A stretch of DNA of 64,000 bases from Microbacterium hydrocarbonoxydans (GCF_023715885.1 NZ_JAMBOY010000002.1:62001-126000); one strand, 5' to 3'. Shown: positions 26,418-35,100, counted from the stretch's first letter. The notes: generated by a model from the letters alone, not told the origin. Translations and numbers: made by a program.

Positions 26418-27536
26418 ATGGCCGTCAAGGACATCAATATCCCCATCACTGGGGACGCCCGCGAGTTCATACGCGAGACGAGGAACGTCGAGAACGCTCT
26501 AGACGACGTCGCAGACTCGCTGGACGACATGACCCGTGACACGAAGCAGGGCGCGGATAAGGCGGAACGTGCCGTCGAGGGGCTGGAGGACAAGTTCCGG
26601 GAGGCCGTACGGCGGGCGAAAGATGTCGGCGACGCGGGCAAGGACGCTGGCGATGACGTCCGACGCGGAATGGACCGCGCCGAGGAGGGCGTGTCCGAGT
26701 TCAAGGACGAGGCGCAGCAGACCGCCCGAGAGGCCGCCGCGAGCTTCGACGGGTCGTTCGAGTCCATCGGCGAAGTCGCCCAGGAGGTTGCCGCCAACGC
26801 CTTCTCCGGGTTCGGTCCCGCGGGAACCGCAGCGGGTATCGCGGTCGCAGCTGGCGCGGGCGTGATGATCGACGCGATCACCAAAGCCTCCGAGGCGTTC
26901 GACGAGGCCAAGGAATCCGCATTCGAGATGGCCTACTCGGTAGGCGGAGCACTCCAGACGGCGGGCGTTCAAGCGCGTATGTCCGAATGGTCGAACGACA
27001 CCGAGAAGTGGAAGCAGATCACCGACCTCGCCGTGGCATCGGGGTGGGACGAGATCGACGTCCTGACCGCTTTGGCGAAGGGCGGCGATGACCTCGACCG
27101 GCTCAGCTCCGCCTTCGCCGATCACGGTATGCAGACGATGCTCACGAACGGGCGGCTGACCGAGCTGGATGGCGTGCTGCGAGGAGTGAAGGACGGCTAC
27201 ATGTCCGGTGCTCAAGCCGCCGAGGTGTCGGCCCGGGCGCTCTACGATTACGCCGCTCAGGCGGGCGAGGCGACAGGTAAGACCGATGCCCTCGGGAACT
27301 CGATTGTGCTACTCCCGGATAACACGGAGGTGGTCGTCAATGCACAGACCGGCAAGGCATCTACCGACGTCAACGCGTTCGACTCCAAGGTCCGCAACCT
27401 CCCCGACGGCAGCGTAGCCGTCAACGTCGACACCTCGGGCGCTGAGCGCGCCATGAGCGACTTCGTCGGACGTCGCCGCACGGCGACCGTCTACGCCCGC
27501 GTCGTGGGCGAGACCTTCGGAAAGGGCGTCTACTGA
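26418..27536 (+). CDS. Short tape measure protein
   Basis: 372 residues. The N-terminal ~110 residues are highly charged coiled coil (VENALDDVADSLDDMTRDTKQGADKAERAVEGLEDKFREAV), followed by a hydrophobic Gly/Ala stretch FSGFGPAGTAAGIAVAAGAGVMI, as in tape measures. Tape measures set tail length at about 0.15 nm per residue, so a tail near 55 nm is expected if the family rule holds. This is among the shortest lengths for the family. It lies between tail tube and distal tail genes. Confidence 0.8.
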   Translation: MAVKDINIPITGDAREFIRETRNVENALDDVADSLDDMTRDTKQGADKAERAVEGLEDKFREAVRRAKDVGDAGKDAGDDVRRGMDRAEEGVSEFKDEAQQTAREAAASFDGSFESIGEVAQEVAANAFSGFGPAGTAAGIAVAAGAGVMIDAITKASEAFDEAKESAFEMAYSVGGALQTAGVQARMSEWSNDTEKWKQITDLAVASGWDEIDVLTALAKGGDDLDRLSSAFADHGMQTMLTNGRLTELDGVLRGVKDGYMSGAQAAEVSARALYDYAAQAGEATGKTDALGNSIVLLPDNTEVVVNAQTGKASTDVNAFDSKVRNLPDGSVAVNVDTSGAERAMSDFVGRRRTATVYARVVGETFGKGVY

Positions 27537-27537
27537 C

Positions 27538-27903
27538 ATGGCCTCTCTCATCACCGTGAACGACGGCACGACGGGCTCGATCTCTCCCGCGCTGGTGCTC
27601 GGCTACCAGACGGCGCGGGAGTCCCAGAACATTGTGCACGATCTCATTGGCGGTGGCATCGCAGTGACGCTGATCGCGCCGCGCCCGCGCTCAGGGCGGC
27701 TGGAGCTGTTCTTTCTGACCGAGGCCGACGGTTTCGGTGCGCTCACCAAGCACGGCCTGGAGACGACCTTCACCCTCTCGGACACCGACCGCCCCTCGGT
27801 CGGCATGACATACGTCACCGATGGGTCGCTCGACCTCGCACTGGACGATCAGGGCCGAAGCCGCTGGGTCCTTTCGGTGGGTTACCAGGAGGTGCAGCCA
27901 TGA
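27538..27903 (+). CDS. Tail protein (distal-tail-like)
   Basis: 121 residues, beginning two bases after the tape measure stop. Beta-rich sequence (GTTGSISPALVLGYQTARESQNIVHD ... GRLELFFLTEADGFGALTKHG). In this position siphoviruses encode the distal tail or a tail-tip protein. It overlaps the large minor tail gene by four bases. Confidence 0.6.
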   Translation: MASLITVNDGTTGSISPALVLGYQTARESQNIVHDLIGGGIAVTLIAPRPRSGRLELFFLTEADGFGALTKHGLETTFTLSDTDRPSVGMTYVTDGSLDLALDDQGRSRWVLSVGYQEVQP

Positions 27904-30404
27904 GCACGTCCCTGGTGAAGCCCGAGGTTCAGGCGTTCATCGGACCGGTCGATCCGCCGTTCGTCGCTACGCCCGCGCAGGACATCATCGAGTACAGCTA
28001 CGGCTTCGAGGACTACGCCGCAACGACAACCGCGGCGCAGCAGGTCTATTCGCAGACGTTCGAGTCGTTCGCGACCAGCGCGAGCAACCCGGACGGCTGG
28101 ACAACGTCAATCGTCACGACCGGGACCGCTCCGAATGCGACGAAGATCGCGCTTCACCAGTTCTCGGTGACCGCCCCGCTTGCGCGCACATTCACCGGCC
28201 TCACGGCTGGGCGCTCCTACACCCTGAGCTTCCGTGCTTACTCCCCGGCATCTCTCACGCTCACCGTGACCACACCCGCAGGCGCGAGCGCGGGCATGAC
28301 CCTCTCAGCGAGCACCTGGACCACGTTCACGCACACGTTCACGGCGACCGCGGCAAGCCAGGCGATCAGCCTCGGCAAGAGCGTCGGTCAGAACGTGTCT
28401 TACGACGACATCACTCTCACCCGCGACGCCTACACGACGGTCACCAACAACGGACGCGACGGCTTCAGCAGCGGCACCGTGCAGAGCACCACCAAGCGCA
28501 GCGGGAACTACGCCCTGTCGGCGAACGGCCCCGCAAAGGCATTCACCGGCCTCGTGATCGGTCACCAGTACACGCTTCGAGGGTGGGCCTACTTCAGCGG
28601 CACGAACCAGTGGGTGCAGCTCGGAGTTCCGGTCACCGCCGTGTCGACCGCTCAGAGCTTCAGCCTCCCGTCGGCGAACACCATCTGGGATGACGTCGAG
28701 CTTGTGCACCACGTGCCCGCCGAGACGTTGCCCTACGCTCCCCTGCCGATCTCCGAGGGTCGGGTGACCCTCGACGAGAATCACGCGCCCTACGGCCTTG
28801 CGAGCGTCGATGTGCCGCTGAGCGACCTCGGCATCCTGGAACGTATCGACCCGCGCGAGGGCCAGCGCGTCACCCTCGCCGCGTACGACTCCGCGACTGA
28901 TCCAGGCACGACGCCTCCACGAGTGTTCGACCTTGGGCTGCGCGGTCGCACCGTTGACCACAAGACCGGGCGCGTGTCCCTGGAGCTGGCGACCGACGAG
29001 GCGCTGCTGATGGACAAGCGCCGCCTGGCCGCGACAGCCGATGGCTCTCCGCGGGCGTTCGAGACGTCATTGCGCGGCATCTGCAACTGGGCGCTCGGGT
29101 TGATCGGCGCGAATCTTCTCGCGGGCACCGCCGATGCCGACGTTACGGCAGCGTGGGATGCGACGAACCTCCAGACGAACCCGACCGCGGGGACCGACCT
29201 CTCAGGCTGGACCGGCGCGGGTGGGGCACTCGCGCGGGGCACGGGCGGGATTCTCCCGACGCCGACCATTGCCTCATTCGTGCGCGTCACGATGAACGCG
29301 GGCGAGGCGCGCGGGCCATACTTCGAGGGCGGTGACGCGGCGGCGATCCTCAACGGGACGATGAACGTCGGTATCCGAGAGAAGCAGCTTTATCGGGTGT
29401 CGGCCTGGGTGCGCACCTCGGCGAGTAAGTCGATCCGACTCAGCGTGCAGCAGCGCAATGCGGCGGGCGCGCTCGCAGGAACGAACCTCAACGGCCCCGC
29501 GTTCACGACGACAGCGAACACCTGGCACCGGCTCACGTTCGTGTTCCAGGCGTATCCCGGCGCGCTGCGAGTAGGCGTCTACGCCTACCTGGCGAGCGGC
29601 ACCTACGCCGCCGGTCAGACGGTCGACATCACCGGCGTCACGATCACTGAGGGCACCCTAGAGGTGCCGCATTTCGACGGCGGCACGAACGGCGGCAGCG
29701 ACTCTCGCTACGTCTATACGTGGAACGGCACGCCGCAGCTCTCCACGAGCGAGCGCCGCGCTCTCGTGCCGCGTCCGCCCGAGCTGTTCGATTGGAAGCC
29801 GGGTCAGTCGCTCCATGAGTTTCTGGAGCCGCTGACGGAGTCCGTGGGTCTCCGGTTGTTCTGCGACGAGCAGCGCGTCTGGCGGCTGATCGACCCCGCC
29901 GAGTACGAGGTGCCGGGTTACATCGTTGTCCAGTCCAAGTTCAACGCGACGGAGGGCACCGACACAATCAGCCGGAATACCGAGGACTGGGCGACCGGCG
30001 TGCTCGTCACCTACCGCTGGGTCGATGCCGAGGGCACGCAGCGCGAGGCGTTCGACTTCGCCGGTACTGACGATCTCGTGATGCGCGTCGAGCGCGAGTC
30101 GGAGTATCCCGGCCCCGGAGCCGCCGCTTACATCTTGAACAGTCTCACTGGGCGCGGTCGCGTCCAGGACGTCACCGCGCTCGTGGACTTCCGAGCGACG
30201 CCGACGAACGACGTCTCGATTGACCTCCCCGGCACCGTCAAGCAGACCGGCAAGGTGCGCCGCGTCGTGTTCGGTCTGAAGACCGGGCTGATGGAAGTCG
30301 GCACGCGGGGGTTGATTGACACGCTCCCTGGCTCGTGGGCCGCGTGGAACCCGACTCAGACGTGGTCGGCAGTGAACCCGACCTTGAAGTGGAAGGACGC
30401 CTAA
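27900..30404 (+). CDS. Large minor tail protein with carbohydrate-binding-like repeats
   Basis: 834 residues, the largest phage gene. It contains at least three jelly-roll/CBM-like segments (FTGLTAGRSYTLSFRAYSPASLTLTV; FTGLVIGHQYTLRGWAYFSG; EKQLYRVSAWVRTSASKSIRLSVQQ), each with the GxxYTxSxW-like strand pattern of carbohydrate-binding domains. The C-terminal part (DWKPGQSLHEFLEPLTESVGLRLFCDEQRVWRLI) resembles tail-hub proteins. It probably combines hub and host-surface recognition. It overlaps the next gene by one base. Confidence 0.72.
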   Translation: MSTSLVKPEVQAFIGPVDPPFVATPAQDIIEYSYGFEDYAATTTAAQQVYSQTFESFATSASNPDGWTTSIVTTGTAPNATKIALHQFSVTAPLARTFTGLTAGRSYTLSFRAYSPASLTLTVTTPAGASAGMTLSASTWTTFTHTFTATAASQAISLGKSVGQNVSYDDITLTRDAYTTVTNNGRDGFSSGTVQSTTKRSGNYALSANGPAKAFTGLVIGHQYTLRGWAYFSGTNQWVQLGVPVTAVSTAQSFSLPSANTIWDDVELVHHVPAETLPYAPLPISEGRVTLDENHAPYGLASVDVPLSDLGILERIDPREGQRVTLAAYDSATDPGTTPPRVFDLGLRGRTVDHKTGRVSLELATDEALLMDKRRLAATADGSPRAFETSLRGICNWALGLIGANLLAGTADADVTAAWDATNLQTNPTAGTDLSGWTGAGGALARGTGGILPTPTIASFVRVTMNAGEARGPYFEGGDAAAILNGTMNVGIREKQLYRVSAWVRTSASKSIRLSVQQRNAAGALAGTNLNGPAFTTTANTWHRLTFVFQAYPGALRVGVYAYLASGTYAAGQTVDITGVTITEGTLEVPHFDGGTNGGSDSRYVYTWNGTPQLSTSERRALVPRPPELFDWKPGQSLHEFLEPLTESVGLRLFCDEQRVWRLIDPAEYEVPGYIVVQSKFNATEGTDTISRNTEDWATGVLVTYRWVDAEGTQREAFDFAGTDDLVMRVERESEYPGPGAAAYILNSLTGRGRVQDVTALVDFRATPTNDVSIDLPGTVKQTGKVRRVVFGLKTGLMEVGTRGLIDTLPGSWAAWNPTQTWSAVNPTLKWKDA

Positions 30405-30658
30405 TGGCACTCGGAGATCAGACCCTCGCCGCGGGCTGGGCGACCGTCAACCCGAACACCGATCTCGTGAAGGACGGGGCCGACGAGATCACCGAGACGC
30501 GTGACATGGCCGCTTCGGTGAAGCTGGAGACGCGACCAGTGACCCGCGGCGGCACGGGAGCGACGACGGCTTCCCAAGCGCTGAAGAACCTCGGCATCTA
30601 CGTGCAGGCCACCGACCCCGGACACGCGAATGGTCGCGTGTGGATCAGGACGCCCTGA
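30404..30658 (+). CDS. Small tail fibre protein
   Basis: 84 residues from ATG 30404. It contains TRPVTRGGTGATTASQALKNL, the RGGTGATTA motif common in phage tail fibre and collar proteins. The stop overlaps the next start. Probably a fibre-tip component. Confidence 0.65.
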   Translation: MALGDQTLAAGWATVNPNTDLVKDGADEITETRDMAASVKLETRPVTRGGTGATTASQALKNLGIYVQATDPGHANGRVWIRTP

Positions 30659-31389
30659 TGACCGACTACCTCTCGGGCCGCGTGGGCGAGGCCGGTTACC
30701 TCGTGATTCGCGACGACGGCTACAACGTCTGGTTCGGACTTCGTCAGGACTACTCGGCGACGTTCATCAACAGCCCCGGTAAGTCGTGGTGGGGAACGGT
30801 GAACGGTGTCTCCGTGGGCGGCACGTTCACCTGGGCCTCGGGTGGCGGCACCCGGATGATCGCTGGGCCGTGGGCGGTGACGACGTCTCAGGCGGTCTAC
30901 TTCAGCATCGGGGCAACCGGTACTAGCGGTTTCGGCAGTGGTGGCAACCACTCCGCGTCGCTGTTCCGCGCCACCGTACCCGGTGCTCCCGGCACGCCCG
31001 TCGCCTCCGAGGTCACCCCGAACTCGATGCGGCTGACGTGGTCGATCCCCGGCAACGGTGGTTCTGGCATCGATCAAATGCTTCTTCGTCGCTCGGCAAG
31101 CGTGGACCTCGGCGGTGGGTATGTCGATTACCCGCTGGGCGGCGGCGTCAACACCGCCCTCGTGACAGGACTCGACCCCGCCACCACGTACTACTGGCGG
31201 GTGTACGCGCACAATGCGCTTGGCTACTCCGCACAGTCCGGCGTGATCGCCCAGATGACCGCCTCCGGCGCGTACGTCTCGCTCAATGGCATCTGGGTGC
31301 CTGTGCCTATCAACGTGTCAAATGGCTCGAATTGGAACGCCCTCGCGCCGCTGGTGTCTGATGGCACGTCTTGGAAGGACGCCGTATGA
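30658..31389 (+). CDS. Tail protein with fibronectin type III domain
   Basis: 243 residues from ATG 30658. An N-terminal beta domain (~1-108) is followed by one Fn3 domain (PGAPGTPVASEVTPNSMRLTWSIPG ... LDPATTYYWRVYAHNALGYSAQSGV) and a short tail ending DGTSWKDAV, a common end of actinobacteriophage minor tail proteins. Likely receptor-binding or cell-surface adhesion. It overlaps the holin-like gene by four bases. Confidence 0.72.
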   Translation: MTDYLSGRVGEAGYLVIRDDGYNVWFGLRQDYSATFINSPGKSWWGTVNGVSVGGTFTWASGGGTRMIAGPWAVTTSQAVYFSIGATGTSGFGSGGNHSASLFRATVPGAPGTPVASEVTPNSMRLTWSIPGNGGSGIDQMLLRRSASVDLGGGYVDYPLGGGVNTALVTGLDPATTYYWRVYAHNALGYSAQSGVIAQMTASGAYVSLNGIWVPVPINVSNGSNWNALAPLVSDGTSWKDAV

Positions 31390-31628
31390 ACGCCCCCGGA
31401 GACAGCCCCGCTGTCATCACGCTCCGCGAGGTCTACGACATCGTGCAGGAGATGCGGCAGGAGGTCGCACTGTTGAAGACCACGGAACTCACCAAGGACG
31501 TCGACGACCATGAGACGCGCCTTCGCTCGCTGGAGAAGTGGGTCTGGCGTGCCGGTGGGATTGCCGCCGCCATCGGTGCGGCGGGCGGAGCGGTCGTGTC
31601 GCAGGTGTTCACCGCGCTCGGCGGCTAG
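31386..31628 (+). CDS. Holin-like protein (XhlA type)
   Basis: 80 residues from ATG 31386. A coiled coil (LREVYDIVQEMRQEVALLKTTELTKDVDDHETRLRSLEKWVW) is followed by one C-terminal TM (AGGIAAAIGAAGGAVVSQVF). This is the XhlA/holin-like layout and it sits at the end of the late genes where lysis genes occur. No endolysin gene accompanies it. Its stop codon overlaps that of the convergent lipoprotein gene. Confidence 0.65.
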   Translation: MNAPGDSPAVITLREVYDIVQEMRQEVALLKTTELTKDVDDHETRLRSLEKWVWRAGGIAAAIGAAGGAVVSQVFTALGG

Positions 31629-32230
31629 TTCGCCCCGTCGAGGAAGATGAACGTGTCGGGCTTGACGATAGACGTCACCTTCCACGCGCCGCCGACGACG
31701 GCGTCAGCGGGCACGGCGGCGCAGATCGTCCCCCGCCCCTCTGCACCGGGATACATCGTGCCGATGTTCCAAGGCGCGTCGTTCACGACACAAGTCGCGT
31801 TCGACTGGAAGGAGTTGCCTTTCGCGCTGACGTACTCGATGAGAAGGCTGCTGATCGGGTCCGCGCCGTTTGGGTCGCCCTCGGGCTTGACTTGCAGGTA
31901 GAGCGGAGCCGTAATGAAGACGCTTCCCGCGGGGACGGTGTTGAACTGATTCTGCGCGATCACGTCAGCTGTCGCGTCCGGGTTAGTAGCTCCAACTGAG
32001 AAGCGCCACATCGAGGCGGGGTCGTACTCCGTAAGCGTGTCCACTGGGATGGGGTTCTCACGAGTGCCCGCCGCGGGTGCGGGAGCCTCCTCCGTCGCAG
32101 ACGGCGTCGGGGATTCCGCTACGGCGCTGGGTGCCGGTTCCTGGTGCGGGGTCGATGTCGCCGAGCAACCAGCGAGGCCGAGCGTCACGAGCAGAGCGAC
32201 GGGCATGACGGCCCGAGCGATGTGGGTCAT
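31625..32230 (-). CDS. Prophage-encoded lipoprotein (cargo gene)
   Basis: 201 residues from ATG 32230. The signal ends in LVTLGLAGC, a good lipobox, followed by a Ser/Thr/Pro/Glu linker and a beta-rich domain (PASMWRFSVGATNPDATADVIAQ ... GGAWKVTSIVKPDTFIFLDG) resembling Ig-like DUF4352 domains of Gram-positive lipoproteins. It is encoded against the late genes and downstream of another cargo gene, so it is probably made in the lysogen. Phage lipoproteins can block superinfection; that role is inference. Confidence 0.7.
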   Translation of the reverse strand: MTHIARAVMPVALLVTLGLAGCSATSTPHQEPAPSAVAESPTPSATEEAPAPAAGTRENPIPVDTLTEYDPASMWRFSVGATNPDATADVIAQNQFNTVPAGSVFITAPLYLQVKPEGDPNGADPISSLLIEYVSAKGNSFQSNATCVVNDAPWNIGTMYPGAEGRGTICAAVPADAVVGGAWKVTSIVKPDTFIFLDGAN

Positions 32231-32270
32231 AGGCAGGACTGTAGCGAGATTCAGATCACGGAAGGGTAAC

Positions 32271-33164
32271 TTACGCACCCTCCTGGTCAGGCACGTTCCG
32301 GTTCGCGACGATCCGCCTTATCCGCCGCCCGTAAAGATGCGCCCAAGGAAGCACACTGTCGTCCCGAAGGTATTCGCGGATCAACGCTCCCTTTCGCAGG
32401 AGCGCCACCGGTCGCCCGTCCTCTCGGGATCCAGGCGCAAATGTGACGAACCGACGCTTTCGGAGTTCGACGAGGCCTGGCGGATTCTCCTCACCCGTCG
32501 GAACCACAAGTCGGTCGGCCGCACCCTGTGGACGAGCGACAATCTCGAGAAGCAAGTCTTGAGCTTCGGGGGTAAGCAACCGGAATTCGCTCACCGCTTC
32601 GATTGCGTCGGTCTCCGAGCTTTGCGATAACGGTTTGGGGCCGCTGTACGGAGGTCGTCGTTCGGCTACGGTTGTCTGGCTTACGAGCCGCTTGAGTTCC
32701 GCGGCCAAAGCCACGGGGTCTACTTGTGCGGCACTGTCAACGCCACCGCTACTCTCTTCGCCATCGTCATCTGTCGAGTTGTCGATGGCGGCACTGAGGA
32801 CGTTCGGATCGAGCAACCGACTCAGCAACTTGTCGAACTGGTTCGATTGGAGGGAGACTAGGCCCGCGCTCTGCGCCTGTATCTCAGCTAGCACCGCCCG
32901 CGTCTCCGCGTTGATACGAAAGGTATCGCGCGTCTGATTTGATGTGGATTGATTCTGGGCGAGCGTGACGATGAGCTGCGCCGCAAAAGCGAGCACTGCA
33001 AGCGCAAGCGCCACTGTAGATAGCGCGTCAGCTTCAGAGATGGTCGCGACCACCGCGAGCGAAGCAATCGAGCTGACAGTGATGCATAAGAGCACTACGG
33101 AAAGCGTCGACAACCGGAACGAGAAATAGCCCGGTCGGTCCCGGTACTTCTTGCTTGATGGCAT
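32271..33164 (-). CDS. Two-TM membrane protein, prophage cargo gene
   Basis: 297 residues. Two TM helices (about 18-41 and 46-68) are followed by a helical segment (NQTRDTFRINAETRAVLAEIQAQ), an acidic linker near 130-145, and a C-terminal cytoplasmic domain (~185-297). No family recognised. Base composition is visibly lower in GC than the surrounding host DNA. The start lies 49 bases from attR on the same strand as comM, and the phage-encoded end of truncated comM overlaps its first 70 bases. Exclusion or defence is a possibility, not shown. Confidence 0.65.
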   Translation of the reverse strand: MPSSKKYRDRPGYFSFRLSTLSVVLLCITVSSIASLAVVATISEADALSTVALALAVLAFAAQLIVTLAQNQSTSNQTRDTFRINAETRAVLAEIQAQSAGLVSLQSNQFDKLLSRLLDPNVLSAAIDNSTDDDGEESSGGVDSAAQVDPVALAAELKRLVSQTTVAERRPPYSGPKPLSQSSETDAIEAVSEFRLLTPEAQDLLLEIVARPQGAADRLVVPTGEENPPGLVELRKRRFVTFAPGSREDGRPVALLRKGALIREYLRDDSVLPWAHLYGRRIRRIVANRNVPDQEGA

Positions 33165-33182
33165 GATGACACCCTAGGGGAT

Positions 33183-33212
33183 TCGATACGCATCGACCTC
33201 AGACAGCGACAA
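33183..33212 (-). promoter_or_regulatory. Candidate cargo-gene promoter at attR
   Basis: On the minus strand TTGTCG (33212-33207) and TATCGA (33188-33183) are separated by 18 bases, just upstream of the two-TM gene. The match is weak. Read-through from the comM operon is an alternative source of transcription. Confidence 0.3.
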
Positions 33213-33223
33213 GTCCACGCGAG
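33213..33223. other. attR core
   Basis: GTCCACGCGAG, the second copy of the attachment core. In comM it encodes the LAWT segment (residues 479-482) on the minus strand. Beyond it to the right is intact comM, to the left phage DNA. Confidence 0.9.
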
Positions 33224-34656
33224 CCGCAACACTCGGTCGTAGCCACGCAGCGTCAGCATCCCTCTCTCGAGAGCGCGGTCCAGAGGTGTTCGTGCATCTG
33301 AAGGGATCCGCACGTCGATCTGACGCAACCGACTCCCCGGCACCTCGGCGTTCCTCGTCCAGGGCGTGCCGCGCCAACGCTCCCTTGCTCGAGCGCGGGC
33401 GCTCACGACTCGAGCAGCGGCGTCGCGGGTGTTCGTCAGCGCCGGTGCCCCGGCCACTGCACGCGCGGGCGTCACGCGCGCCACCTGCAGCTCGATGTCG
33501 ACACGGTCGCGCAGGGGACCGGAGAGCCGCGTCGCGTATCGGCGAATGGCCGCCGAGGGGCAGACGCACTCGGCTCCTCGCACCCCGTAGTTGCCGCATG
33601 GACACGGATTCATGGCCATGACGAGCTGGAATCGCGCCGGGAAGCGCGCAGTGAATCCAGACCTGCTGATCTCGATGGTGCCCGACTCGAGCGGCTGTCG
33701 GAGAGCGTCGAGCGCAACGCGCGAGAACTCGGCTGCCTCGTCGAGGAAGAGCACACCGCGGTGCGCTCGCACGATCGCTCCCGGGCGCGCCGCACGCGAA
33801 CCGCCCCCGACGAGAGCGGCGACCGATGCACTGTGATGCGGTGCCTCGAGCGGCGCGACCGCATCGAGGCTCCGCACGTTCTCACCGCACAGCGATCTGA
33901 TCGAGGCGACGTCCAGGGCTTCCTCGTCGGTGAGCGCAGGAAGAATGCCCGGGAGCCGCCTCGCCAGCACGGTCTTGCCGGCGCCCGGGGGTCCGCTGAG
34001 GAGCATGTGGTGGCCTCCGGCTGCGGCCACCACGAGTGCTTCCACGGCGTCGTGCTGCCCGACGATGTCGTCGAGATCGAGCGATTCGCTGTCCGGGAGG
34101 GCGACCGGAGGACGCTCGACCGGATCGAGCTCCGGAACGACGACGTCCGCTCCGTGCCACAGGGCCACCTCGGCGAGAGAGACGGCCGCGCGGACCTCCA
34201 CACCGGGCACGAGCACGGCTTCGCTCAGGTTCGCCGACGGAACGACCACGCGGTCGAATCCGGCGCGCGCGGCCGCGAGAACCGCGGGCAGCACTCCGGG
34301 CACAGGGCGCAGTCGCCCGTCCAGCCCGAGTTCCCCGATGTGCACCGTAGAGCGGATCGATCGGACGTCGAGGGCTCCCCCGGCGGCGAGGGCGCACACC
34401 GCCACGCTCAGGTCGAAGGAGGATCCCTGCTTCGGCAGGCTCGCCGGGGAGAGGTTGATGGTGAGCCTGCGCCGCGGAAGCTCGAGGCCCGAGTTCTTGC
34501 AGGCGTTGTGCACGCGCTGAACCGCTTCCCCGAGCGACTTGTCGGGGAGACCGATGATGCGGAAGTCGGGTGTCTGATTCGAGAGGTCCGCTTCCACCTC
34601 CACGAGATGCCCGTCCACCCCCGTCAGTGCGACCGCCCAGGTCCGTGCGATCGTCA

Positions 34657-35016
34657 TCAGAGGTCCACCAGGTGCTCTATCTCGCCTGACGCGGGATCCG
34701 CCCCGATGATCGAGATCGCCTCGACCCGCAGAGCGAGCCCGCGCGCGCGGTCGGGGTGCGCGGCGATCCACGCGTAGGCCAGATGCCACAGCCGCCCGAG
34801 CTTGCGCGAGTCGATCGCATCGAGAGGGTGTCCGAAGGCCGCCGATGTGCGTGTCTTCACCTCGACGACGCAGAGCCATCCGGACGCGACCGCGACGATG
34901 TCGATCTCCCCCTGGGAGCACCGCCAGTTCCGGGCGAGGATCTCATATCCGCGGTTCTGAAGGTATCGCGCGGCGCGCTGCTCGCCCGCTCTGCCGAGTT
35001 CGTCTTTCGCTGCCAT
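34657..35016 (-). CDS. yraN: YraN/UPF0102 nuclease-fold protein
   Basis: 119 residues. The restriction-endonuclease-like core GEIDIVAVASGWLCVVEVKTR is intact (E, D, ExK pattern), and GRAGEQRAARYLQNRGYEILARNWR is the family N-terminus. The role is unclear; it is regularly found upstream of comM and dprA, as here with an overlapping start. Confidence 0.9.
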   Translation of the reverse strand: MAAKDELGRAGEQRAARYLQNRGYEILARNWRCSQGEIDIVAVASGWLCVVEVKTRTSAAFGHPLDAIDSRKLGRLWHLAYAWIAAHPDRARGLALRVEAISIIGADPASGEIEHLVDL

Positions 35017-35100
35017 GCCGACAGCCTGTCGTCCGACGGGACTGTTCCATGTCGACGCCCCCCGCTAACGACGGCTACCCGGGAGAACTCTCCGATCCCA

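Larger units (their letters stand above)
16627..33223. mobile_element. 16.6 kb prophage integrated in comM
   Basis: Bounded by the 11-bp core GTCCACGCGAG at 16627-16637 and 33213-33223; the excised circle would be 16,586 bp. It carries, left to right, a serine integrase, small early genes, winged-helix gene with iterons, HNH nuclease, large terminase, portal, protease-capsid fusion, neck and tail genes, tape measure, tail tip proteins and a holin-like protein, then two opposite-strand cargo genes. Head and tail gene order is that of a siphovirus. The size resembles known tiny actinobacteriophages (about 14-18 kb). I recognise no endolysin, repressor or DNA polymerase. Confidence 0.95.
33095..34657 (-). 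pseudogene. comM: comM interrupted by the prophage (residues 1-482 plus phage tail)
   Basis: 520 codons from ATG 34657. Residues 1-482 are a normal ComM/YifB Mg-chelatase-like AAA+ protein: N-terminal Lon-like domain (VEVEADLSNQTPDFRIIGLPDKSLGEAVQRV), Walker A GPPGAGKT, Walker B GVLFLDEAAEF, zinc-like NPCPCGNYG. After LRGYDRVLRLAWT the sequence becomes 38 phage-encoded residues (CRCLRSMRIES onward). The lost native end has 27 residues and lies at 16542-16637. ComM is a branch-migration helicase that aids transformation. Whether the altered protein keeps activity is open. The start overlaps the yraN stop. Confidence 0.93.
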
